Source: Chromobacterium aquaticum
GTDB taxonomy: Bacteria > Pseudomonadota > Gammaproteobacteria > Burkholderiales > Chromobacteriaceae
Assembly (NCBI RefSeq): GCF_021129195.1
Contig: NZ_JAJOHW010000058.1
Coordinates: forward strand, 1 to 35,295
DNA: 35,295 bases
Reading direction: 5' to 3'
Under the pieces are notes generated by a model, which worked only from the letters and a program-made list of their open reading frames with translations, was not told the origin of the DNA and ran no database searches. A program made the translations under genes and the position numbers. Shown here one piece after another: positions 1-6,919 of this stretch (the first letter of the stretch is position 1; each line of letters begins with the position of its first letter).

Positions 1-403
1 GCCACAGCCCGGCCAGGATCAGCGCCGCGCCCAGCAACTGGGCCAGCGCCGGACGTTCGATGCCGGCGAGGCGATCCAGCAGGATGCCGGTCAGCATCTG
101 CCCGGCGATCACCAGCAGCGTGGTTTTCATCATGCCCAGCCGCGTCAGCACATGGCTGTTGACCGCGACGAACAGCGCGCCCAGCACGCCGCCCAGATAA
201 GCGCCGACCGGCGCGTCGGCCAGGCCGCTGCCGGCACTGCTGGATAGCATCGGCAGCAGCGCGCTCAGCAGCAGGAAGCCCACCAGATGATTCCACCAGG
301 ACGCGGCGAAGGCGCCGTCTTGCTGGGCCAGGCGGCCGTTGATGGCGCGGCTGGCGCCGATGCAGACGCCGTTGAGCAGCGCCAGCAGGATGTAAATGCT
401 CAT
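1..403 (-). CDS. DUF606/YdcZ-family membrane protein (partial)
   Basis: Reading the minus strand from an ATG at 403 gives an open frame of 134 codons that runs off the window start, so the C-terminus is missing. The protein is strongly hydrophobic, with about four membrane segments and short loops, and begins MSIYILLALLNGVCIG. It resembles the small DMT-superfamily proteins of the DUF606 (YdcZ) type, which are often encoded as adjacent pairs and are thought to act as inner-membrane transporters with unknown substrate. Its start overlaps the stop of the upstream gene in an ATGA arrangement, so the two are translationally coupled. The family call rests on size, hydrophobicity and the paired arrangement. 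Confidence 0.75.
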   Translation of the reverse strand, partial: MSIYILLALLNGVCIGASRAINGRLAQQDGAFAASWWNHLVGFLLLSALLPMLSSSAGSGLADAPVGAYLGGVLGALFVAVNSHVLTRLGMMKTTLLVIAGQMLTGILLDRLAGIERPALAQLLGAALILAGLW

Positions 404-858
404 ATCGGCTCCTGAACGGCGAAGATCAGCACCGCGCAGCCGCCGAGCACCAAGAGCGCGGCCAGCGCGTCGTGGATGGTCAGCGCGCGCCGGGCGGCGA
501 GCAGGCCGAAGCGTTCGCACAGCAGGCCGAACAGCAACTGGCCGGCGATGGCCAGCGCCAGGGTGCCGGCCAGCGCCAGCGGGCTGTTGACCGCGATGGC
601 CGCCAGCGCCACCGTCAACGCGCCGGGCAGGCCGCCCAGATAGGCCCAGCGCGGCGGCCGGCTGGTGGCGGCGGGGCGTTCGCGGCTGGAGGTGGCGCGC
701 CATAAGGCCAACGCCGTCAGCGCGCCCAGGCCATGCGCCAGCCAAGAGGCTTGCAGCGGGCCGCTGTGCGCGGCCAGCTGGCTGTTGCAGTGAATCATCC
801 AGGCCAGCATCGCGCCGGCGGCGAGCGCCAGCGGGCTGTCCAGCCGTTTTGTGTCCAT
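400..858 (-). CDS. DUF606/YdcZ-family membrane protein
   Basis: This 152-residue, very hydrophobic protein has about five predicted membrane helices and a short Arg-rich cytoplasmic loop near residues 57-70. Length and composition fit the DUF606 (YdcZ) half of the drug/metabolite transporter superfamily. It overlaps the next DUF606-like gene by 4 nt, which suggests that the two form a heteromeric inner-membrane pair. The substrate cannot be told from sequence. A LysR regulator is transcribed divergently about 90 bp away and is the obvious candidate regulator, as LysR genes usually control their divergent neighbour. Confidence 0.75.
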   Translation of the reverse strand: MDTKRLDSPLALAAGAMLAWMIHCNSQLAAHSGPLQASWLAHGLGALTALALWRATSSRERPAATSRPPRWAYLGGLPGALTVALAAIAVNSPLALAGTLALAIAGQLLFGLLCERFGLLAARRALTIHDALAALLVLGGCAVLIFAVQEPI

Positions 859-951
859 GGTTGTTATCTCGCGTCAAGGTGTGGCGGACACTGTATATCG
901 TGGCGTGATGCGCGATAATCCGGGTTAGTGGAAACGGATAGTGGAGTCAAA

Positions 952-1884
952 GTGGACAATATCGGAGAAGGCGAGCGTTTTGCCGCGCTGCCCTTGTTCG
1001 TCGCGGTGATCGAGTGCGGCAGCTTCGCCGCCGCCGGCCGCAAGCTGGGCTTGAGCAAGTCCGCGGTCAGCAAGCGCATCCTGCAACTGGAGGCGCGGTT
1101 GGGCGTGCGGCTATTGCAGCGCACCACCCGGCGTCTGCATCTGACCGAGGCCGGCACGCTGTACCACGGCTATGCGCGCCGCGCCTTGAGCCTGGCGCGC
1201 GAGGGCGAGGACGCCATCGCCCGCTTGCAGAGCCAGCCGCGGGGCCTGCTGCGCATCAGCGTGCCCATGGTGTTCGGCCGGCTGCATCTGTCGCCGCTGG
1301 CGCCGGAATTCCTGGCCGCGCATCCCGGCGTGCAGCTGGACATGCAGATGGACGACAGAATGGTGGACCTGGTGGAAGGCGGCTTCGATCTGGCGATCCG
1401 CATCGGCCACCTGCCGGAATCCAGCCTGATCGCGCGTCGCATCGCTTCCTGCCGCAGCGTGATCTGCGCGGCGCCGGCCTACCTCGCCCGCCATGGGCGG
1501 CCGGAAACGCCGGCGAAGCTGGCCGAGCACAATTGCCTGCGCTACGCCTATTACCGCGGCGGCGCGGAATGGACGCTGCTAGGCCCGGACGGCCCGGTGG
1601 GCGTGCCGCCGCGCGGCAATTATCAGGTCAACAACAGCGAGGCGCTGCGCGACGCGCTGTTGGCCGGCGCGGGCATCGCCCAGATGCCCACCTTCATCGT
1701 CGGGCCGGACCTGGCCGCCGGCCGGCTATTGCCCTTGCTGGAGCGCTATCCCTTGCCGCTGCACGCGGTGTACGCGGTGTTCCCCGAGCGCAAGCATGTG
1801 CCGGCCAAGGTGCGGGCCTTCCTGGAGTTCATCGACAGGCGGCTGGGCGGCGAGCCGCCGCCATGGGAACGGGAAAGTTCCTGA
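952..1884 (+). CDS. LysR-family transcriptional regulator
   Basis: The protein is about 310 residues. It starts with the LysR winged-helix domain: the stretch reading FVAVIECGSFAAAGRKLGLS followed by SAVSKRILQLEARLGVRLL and RTTRRLHLTEAG is diagnostic. A periplasmic-binding-protein-like effector domain follows from about residue 85 to 300. I prefer the GTG at 952 because GGAG lies 5 nt upstream; a GTG at 928 in the same frame has no visible ribosome binding site and would add eight residues. It is divergent from the DUF606 pair, the usual LysR geometry, and probably controls that operon. The inducer is unknown. Confidence 0.9.
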   Translation: MDNIGEGERFAALPLFVAVIECGSFAAAGRKLGLSKSAVSKRILQLEARLGVRLLQRTTRRLHLTEAGTLYHGYARRALSLAREGEDAIARLQSQPRGLLRISVPMVFGRLHLSPLAPEFLAAHPGVQLDMQMDDRMVDLVEGGFDLAIRIGHLPESSLIARRIASCRSVICAAPAYLARHGRPETPAKLAEHNCLRYAYYRGGAEWTLLGPDGPVGVPPRGNYQVNNSEALRDALLAGAGIAQMPTFIVGPDLAAGRLLPLLERYPLPLHAVYAVFPERKHVPAKVRAFLEFIDRRLGGEPPPWERESS

Positions 1885-2020
1885 AGCGACCCGTTTGAAA
1901 CACTGTCCTATGGGTCAGTTATCGCCGTTTCCGGCTGAGCCATCCTGATGGCCTCGCTGGCGCGGCAGCCGCGTATTTCTCGTCGCTCCATCAGCGCTTC
2001 TCCGCCGTGAAATCGGCGTC

Positions 2021-2046
2021 AAAGGCCCGCCACGCGGGCCTTTTGT
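2021..2046 (+). terminator. Rho-independent terminator after LysR region
   Basis: A GC-rich stem (GGCCCG, loop CCA, CGGGCC) is followed by TTTTGTCTTTT. It separates the LysR transcript from the luxI promoter. The rest of the 1885-2295 gap, apart from the luxI promoter annotated separately, holds no supported gene. Confidence 0.8.
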
Positions 2047-2100
2047 CTTTTCCGCGCAGCCATCGGCGCTAGCCGTCGCCGCGCCGCTCGCCCCTGGCCC

Positions 2101-2148
2101 ACCTAACAGTTCTGCTAGCTTACGCCCGCTCCTGCCGCTCCCTACGAT
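2101..2148 (+). promoter_or_regulatory. lux-box-like operator and putative -10 of the luxI operon
   Basis: Positions 2103-2118 read CTAACAGTTCTGCTAG, an imperfect dyad in which the left half CTAACAG matches the reverse complement of the right half (CTAGCAG) at 6 of 7 bases. The 20-bp window 2101-2120 matches at 7 of 10 positions per half. A TACGAT hexamer at 2143-2148 fits a sigma-70 -10 element. A start site near 2155 would place the dyad centre at about -44, the position of known LuxR-activated class II promoters. The dyad and spacing are seen directly; binding by the LuxR protein encoded at 16455-17183 is inferred. Confidence 0.55.
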
Positions 2149-2295
2149 GCAAGCCAGGTCGGACAGCCCGGTTTGCTGTTCGATTCGACCCGCAAGTTCA
2201 TGAAAGCAAACATGAATTTTTTATGAACCCAGGTCGGCGCCCGCGGCGTGAAGTCCGGCGTGGCCTGTCCTGCGATGTGGAAGGCGATGTGTCGA

Positions 2296-2934
2296 ATGAA
2301 TGGTTCCGCTTTGAATGTGCAGATTGTCCGGCGTGAGCTGCTGCCGGTGGCCGACCTTGAAAACATGCTGCGGCTGCGCGCCCGGTTTTTCCACGAACGC
2401 ATGGGTTGGGATGTGCGAGTGGAAAACGGCATGGAGCGGGACGGCTACGACGAGCTCGATCCGCACTATCTGCTGATGAAAAGCCGCGATGGCGGCGTGC
2501 AGGGCTGTATGCGGCTGCTGCCGACGCTGGGACCGAACATGCTGCGCGACGTGTTTCCGTCGCTGCTGGCCGGCCAGCCGATTCCGGCCGACGCCCACGC
2601 CTGGGAAATCTCCCGTTTCGCGCTGAACCTGGATGGCTCCTGTCGTTACCACGCGCAGCGGCTGGAGCATATCCGCGCCGCGCTGCATCAACTGGTCGGT
2701 TTCGCTAGGGAACGCGAGATCCACCGTTATGTGATGGTCACCACCCCGACGGTGCAGCGCTTGCTCGCCCAGCTCGACATCCGGGCGCAGGCCCTGTCGG
2801 CGCCAACCCGTTTTGGCGTGGACGAGGCGCTGGTGTTGTCGGTGCCGCTGACCGCGGCCAACCGCCGCGCGGTGGCCCCGTCCGTGTTTTCGATGCCGTC
2901 GGCGCCGCCCGTCGTCATCCGGGCCTGGCAGTGA
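2296..2934 (+). CDS. LuxI-family acyl-homoserine lactone synthase
   Basis: The protein is a LuxI-type synthase making an N-acyl (or aryl) homoserine lactone from S-adenosylmethionine and an acyl donor. Counting from the ATG at 2296 (212 residues), the invariant residues are all present: R28, F32 and W38 in RLRARFFHERMGW, D52 and D55 in YDELDPHYL, R73 in CMRLLPT, and E104 and R107 in WEISRF. The region after about residue 150 is divergent and lacks the usual Gly-Trp motif. The start is uncertain: ATGs at 2275 and 2287 and a GTG at 2248 are in frame. I chose 2296 because GGAAGG lies 11 nt upstream and the length suits the family. The gene heads an eleven-gene operon. This is not the well-known CviI arrangement, in which cviI overlaps cviR. 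Confidence 0.93.
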   Translation: MNGSALNVQIVRRELLPVADLENMLRLRARFFHERMGWDVRVENGMERDGYDELDPHYLLMKSRDGGVQGCMRLLPTLGPNMLRDVFPSLLAGQPIPADAHAWEISRFALNLDGSCRYHAQRLEHIRAALHQLVGFAREREIHRYVMVTTPTVQRLLAQLDIRAQALSAPTRFGVDEALVLSVPLTAANRRAVAPSVFSMPSAPPVVIRAWQ

Positions 2935-2994
2935 ACCGGGCCTTGTTTGTCTCTTTTTCTCGCAACCGCTGTTGCTAAACCACCTGGAACCACC

Positions 2995-4326
2995 ATGGAA
3001 CAAACCTTGAGCAAACGTCCGTCCGCGAGCGCGGAAAAAACCGCAGCGGCCGACAAGACCGCGGCCAACGACAAGCAGGCGGAGCAACGCAATCCCACGA
3101 CGCCACGCGAACCGGTGCCGCCGAGCAACGCCGCGCTGTCCCCGTTCACCACCGAGATGCGCAGCAACGATGGCAACGTGCTGTGGTACGACTCCAAGGT
3201 GCTGGCGGCGCTGAGCGAAGAGGGCCGCCGCGCCATCATCCAGCGTTTGGGCCAGGGCCGTTACAACGGCATCGTGCTCTACGCCGATAACCTGAAAATG
3301 CTGAGCCAGGCGGTGTCGCCGCGGCTGCAGCGCGTGCTGCACATCGAATCGGCCGAGCAGTGGGCCGAGTTGTCGACGCAGATCGCGCCGACCGCCGGCA
3401 AGGAACTGATCCAGGTGTCGGTGATTTCCAGCAGCCAGCCCTCTTTGCTGGCCGCCGCCCGCGCCGCCGGCTTCCGCACCAGCTGGCGCGCCCACGTCGA
3501 TAACGCGGCGTCCTTGCACGCCTCCTTCCACGACGGCATGCACTACGATTTCCTGATGGTGTCCTTCAAGGATCCCACCAATATCCCACTGGAACTGGTG
3601 ATCGCCGAGCTGCACAAGACCAATACCGTGCTGCTCAAGGAAGTGAACCAGGACGTGGACGACGCGGTGATCGCGCTGGGCGTGCTGGAACTGGGCAGCG
3701 ACGGCGTGCTGGTGGCCTTTACCGACATGGAGCAGTTCGACCGCTTCGCCCACAAGATGGATGCGCAGGCCACGCCGCGCATCGATATCCAGGTTGGCGT
3801 GATCGAGCGCATCACTCACCTGGGCCTGGGCTACCGCGCCTGCATCGACACCACGCATATGTTCAACCCGGACGAAGGCATTCTGGTGGGCTCCACTTCC
3901 ACCGGCGGCATCCTGTGCTGTCCCGAAGTCTTCCACCTGCCTTACATGGAACTGCGTCCGTTCCGCATCAATGCCGCCTCGGTGCACAGCTATGTGTTCC
4001 AGGCCAATGACCGCACCAGCTATATCAGCGAGCTGCGCGCCGGCAGCACGCTGACCACGGTGAACGCCCGCGGCGAAACCCGCCAGATCTTCGTCGGCCG
4101 CACCAAGACCGAAATCCGCCCGCTGCTGCTGATCGAGGCCACTTTCCCGCAAAACCGCAAGGTCAACATCATCATGCAGGACGACTGGCACGTGCGCGTG
4201 TTCTCCGACGAGGCCAAGCCGCGCAACGTCACCGAGCTGAAGCCGGGCGATCGCGTGCTGGGCTTCGGCACCGAGCCGGGCCGCCACGTGGGCGTGAAGG
4301 TGGACGAACACATCATCGAACTCTGA
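2995..4326 (+). CDS. 3-dehydroquinate synthase II / GriH-like cyclase
   Basis: This 443-residue protein belongs to the DHQS-II family (archaeal AroB', Streptomyces GriH/NspH). Diagnostic stretches are VGSTSTGGILCC, LRPFRINAASVHSYV, TSYISELRAGSTL, VGRTKTEIRPLLLIEA and LKPGDRVLGF in the C-terminal half, plus GLGYRACIDT near residue 280. Family members cyclise the amino-ketoheptonate phosphate or ulosonate made by an AroA'/GriI aldolase. Archaeal enzymes oxidatively deaminate it to 3-dehydroquinate, while GriH yields 3-amino-4-hydroxybenzoate. The partner aldolase lies in the same operon at 14027. The first ~65 residues are a Lys/Ala/Pro-rich, probably disordered extension. The ATG at 2995 is preferred over an upstream TTG at 2947. 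Which product is made cannot be decided from sequence alone. Confidence 0.9.
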   Translation: MEQTLSKRPSASAEKTAAADKTAANDKQAEQRNPTTPREPVPPSNAALSPFTTEMRSNDGNVLWYDSKVLAALSEEGRRAIIQRLGQGRYNGIVLYADNLKMLSQAVSPRLQRVLHIESAEQWAELSTQIAPTAGKELIQVSVISSSQPSLLAAARAAGFRTSWRAHVDNAASLHASFHDGMHYDFLMVSFKDPTNIPLELVIAELHKTNTVLLKEVNQDVDDAVIALGVLELGSDGVLVAFTDMEQFDRFAHKMDAQATPRIDIQVGVIERITHLGLGYRACIDTTHMFNPDEGILVGSTSTGGILCCPEVFHLPYMELRPFRINAASVHSYVFQANDRTSYISELRAGSTLTTVNARGETRQIFVGRTKTEIRPLLLIEATFPQNRKVNIIMQDDWHVRVFSDEAKPRNVTELKPGDRVLGFGTEPGRHVGVKVDEHIIEL

Positions 4327-4335
4327 TCCGCCGCG

Positions 4336-4359
4336 GAAGCGCCCCCGCGGGGGCGCTTC
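4336..4359 (+). terminator. Strong intra-operon hairpin without U-tract
   Basis: A nearly perfect inverted repeat with arms GAAGCGCCCCC and GGGGGCGCTTC lies between the DHQS-II gene and the SDR gene. No T-run follows, so it is unlikely to be a full terminator. It may stabilise the luxI-DHQS mRNA 3' end or attenuate transcription of the distal genes. Confidence 0.5.
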
Positions 4360-4389
4360 GACGGCTCATCGCGCAATGAGGAGCATCAA

Positions 4390-5481
4390 GTGCATCAGAT
4401 CCTGATTTCCGGCGCCACCGGCTTTGTCGGCGGCGCCCTGGCGGCCAATTTCCTGGCGCGCGGCGCCCGCGTGCTGGCCCTGTCGCGCAACGACCCCGAC
4501 GGCATGCGCACCATCAACGCGGTGGTGGCAGCGGCCAAGGGCTGCGGCCTGGACATCCGTGGCGCGCTGGAAAGCCATCTGGACGTGCTCAACGTCGATT
4601 TCGCCCAGCTGGAAGAAACGCTGGACGGCGCCGCGCTGGCCGGCGTCACCGAGGTGTGGCATGTGGCGGCGGAGATGAGCTACTCGTCCCACAAGCTGTC
4701 GCAGTCCTTCGCCACCAACGTCGGCAACAGCACTCGGCTGTACGAGGCGGTGCAGCGCCACGCGCCGGCCTGTCGGCGCTTCTACTATGTATCCACCGCC
4801 TACGTGGCCGGCATGGCCGGCGGCCTGGTCAAGGAAGAGCTGCATGCGCGCAGCCACATGGCCAACACCTACCAGGTGACCAAGTGGAGCGCGGAGCAGG
4901 CGCTGCATCTGCTGTACCAGCGCCACGGCCTGCCGGTGACCCTGTTCCGCCCCAGCGTGGTGGTCGGCCATCGCCACACCGGCTGGGCCTTCCGCAACGG
5001 TTTCGGCTTCTATATGTTCCTCAACGCCATGGTGGCCATCGCTCAGGCGGGCCACAAGGAATTGGCGGTGGATCTGGCCGCCGACAGCCGTCCGGACCTG
5101 GTCTCCATCGACCAACTGGTGGCGGATGCCTGCGCGCTGACGCTGCGTCAGCAGCAAGGCCGCGACTTTGAAGTGTTCCATTGCGCCGGCGGCCGTTCCG
5201 AGCGCATGGAGGACATCGTGAGGATGTGGGGCGAAGTGGCCGGCGTGCGCGCCGCGCTGGGCGCGCCGGCTTCGGCGCTGGACCAGAAATTCGACCGCGC
5301 GGTAGAGCCCAACCGTCCGTTCGCCAACCAGGAATGGCAGTTCGACCGCAGCCGGCTGGATGTCGCCGCCAACCGCGCGCAAACGCCGGCGCCCTTGTCG
5401 CTGGACGAGCTGCGCATGCTGTGCGCCTGGTATGCCGACGACGCGGCGGCCGAGCAGGCCGTCGCGGCCGAAGCCAACTGA
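4390..5481 (+). CDS. Extended SDR, thioester/fatty-acyl reductase type
   Basis: This 363-residue NAD(P)-dependent protein has the Rossmann fingerprint GATGFVGG at residues 8-15, a catalytic serine in YVSTAYVAG (S135), and the YxxxK pair in NTYQVTKW (Y161, K165). The overall pattern fits the NAD-binding-4 / male-sterility type extended SDRs, which reduce acyl thioesters (C-terminal reductase domains of NRPSs, fatty acyl-CoA reductases). Some relatives are simple epimerases or dehydrogenases. The GTG at 4390 has GAGGAG 6 nt upstream. The next gene starts 10 nt after its stop. In this operon it plausibly reduces an activated acid to an aldehyde or alcohol, but no carrier protein is encoded nearby, so a CoA thioester would be the likelier substrate. 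Confidence 0.75.
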   Translation: MHQILISGATGFVGGALAANFLARGARVLALSRNDPDGMRTINAVVAAAKGCGLDIRGALESHLDVLNVDFAQLEETLDGAALAGVTEVWHVAAEMSYSSHKLSQSFATNVGNSTRLYEAVQRHAPACRRFYYVSTAYVAGMAGGLVKEELHARSHMANTYQVTKWSAEQALHLLYQRHGLPVTLFRPSVVVGHRHTGWAFRNGFGFYMFLNAMVAIAQAGHKELAVDLAADSRPDLVSIDQLVADACALTLRQQQGRDFEVFHCAGGRSERMEDIVRMWGEVAGVRAALGAPASALDQKFDRAVEPNRPFANQEWQFDRSRLDVAANRAQTPAPLSLDELRMLCAWYADDAAAEQAVAAEAN

Positions 5482-5491
5482 GGAGGCTGCC

Positions 5492-6901
5492 GTGACCTCT
5501 CAGACCGCCACGCTGCCCGTCCGCTCGAACGTCGCGGAGGTCCGGCCGCTCGACGCCTTGTCGGAAGCGTTCGTCCACCTGGGCGAACTGGCCAACGTCA
5601 ACACCAACCAGATCATCATCGTCGATGGCCGGCTGGACGCCGCCATGCTGGAGCAAAGCGCGCGCCTGGCGCTGGCCGGAGTGCCGCTGCTGCGCGCCCG
5701 GCCGCTGCCGGGCCGCCCCGGCCTTCAGTCCGACGCCTTCAGCGGCGCGCGCAGCCTGGTGCGCCATCGCGAACACGCCGGCGCCTGCGATTTCGGCGAT
5801 ACCGAGTTTCGCCGTCTGCTGATGGACTTCAGCCACGATAATCGGCTGGACTGGCGCGAGCGCGCTCCGGTGCAGCTATTGCTGATCACCGCCGCCGACG
5901 GCGCCAGCAGCTGCGTCTATCTGTGCACCCATCACGGCGTGGCGGACGCGCGCAGCGACAGCTTGCTGTTCCGTCTGATCATCGACCATTACGCCCATCT
6001 GAGCGGCGCGGCGGCCACGCCGCCGTCGTCGGAGCCGCTGCCCTTCGACACCCTGGCCGAAATCCGGCCGGACTGGTATCGGCCGCTGACGCGGACCCTG
6101 CGCTGGCTGCGCGGTTTCCGCAGCGTGGCGGCCGACCTGGTGCAGCGCGACATCGGCCTGCGCGTGCCGCTGAGCGGCTCGCGCTGGGAAGGGCGCTCCG
6201 CTCATCCGCGCATCGGCGAGCTGGATTTTTTCCACAGCGTGCTGCCGGAGGCCCTGGCCGAGCGACTGATCCGCGTGGCGCGCGCCACCGGCGTCACCGT
6301 CAATACCCTGCTGTGCGCGGGGCTGGCGCGGCACCTGGAGCGAGCCAGCGAACGCGGCGACGGCATGTTGCGCATCACGTGCGCGGTCAGCCTGCGCCGG
6401 CTGATAGACCCGCGCTACGACCGCAGCTTCCGCAACTACCTGGTGCCGAGCAAGATCCGCGTCCGCCTGGGACTGGGCGCGCGCGGACTGATCCGCTCGG
6501 TGCACCAGGCCATAGGCGCGGCGCGCAGCGACCGGCAACTGAGCACCGAGCTGGGCCGGCTGGAATCGCTGTTGCTGGCGCTGCGCCGCAGGCCGCTGCA
6601 CGGCGTCGCCCGCGCGCTGATCGACGGCTGCCAGGGCACCAACGCCTGCTATTCCAATCCGGGCCGCATCGAGGAGGACTTCTCCAGTTTCGGTTCGGAG
6701 CGGCACCGCACCCGGCAATTCATCGGTTTCGGCTGCCTGGTGCCGCCGTACGACTTCATTCTTTACACCCCCACCGTCAACGGCCGGATGCAGCTGGACG
6801 TGGTGTATCGCCGCGCCGCCTTCAGCGCCGTTCGCCAGCAGTTCGTCGGCCCCTTGCTGAGCGAGCTGCAGCGTTTGCTGGACGAACTCGAGACCCCCTG
6901 A
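5492..6901 (+). CDS. Stand-alone condensation-domain-like acyltransferase
   Basis: The protein (469 residues) carries HHGVAD at residues 147-152, the HHxxxD active-site motif of the CoA-dependent acyltransferase / NRPS condensation superfamily, in the context CTHHGVADARSD. Length and layout match a single free-standing domain of the PapA / wax-ester-synthase-like type. Such enzymes form an ester or amide between an activated acyl group and an alcohol or amine. A strong ribosome binding site (AGGAGG at 5481-5486) selects the GTG at 5492; the same frame is open further upstream inside the SDR gene, but that part is not translated sensibly. It probably joins the aromatic unit to a fatty acyl or second aromatic group. 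The exact donor and acceptor are unknown. Confidence 0.8.
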   Translation: MTSQTATLPVRSNVAEVRPLDALSEAFVHLGELANVNTNQIIIVDGRLDAAMLEQSARLALAGVPLLRARPLPGRPGLQSDAFSGARSLVRHREHAGACDFGDTEFRRLLMDFSHDNRLDWRERAPVQLLLITAADGASSCVYLCTHHGVADARSDSLLFRLIIDHYAHLSGAAATPPSSEPLPFDTLAEIRPDWYRPLTRTLRWLRGFRSVAADLVQRDIGLRVPLSGSRWEGRSAHPRIGELDFFHSVLPEALAERLIRVARATGVTVNTLLCAGLARHLERASERGDGMLRITCAVSLRRLIDPRYDRSFRNYLVPSKIRVRLGLGARGLIRSVHQAIGAARSDRQLSTELGRLESLLLALRRRPLHGVARALIDGCQGTNACYSNPGRIEEDFSSFGSERHRTRQFIGFGCLVPPYDFILYTPTVNGRMQLDVVYRRAAFSAVRQQFVGPLLSELQRLLDELETP

Positions 6902-6919
6902 ACCAGGACGGACGCCGCC

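Noticed and set aside
2221-4311. Long open frame on the minus strand opposite the luxI and DHQS-II genes
   Set aside because: It is a shadow of high-GC codon bias. The translation is His/Gln/Gly/Arg-rich without a domain, while the + strand genes carry complete catalytic motifs.
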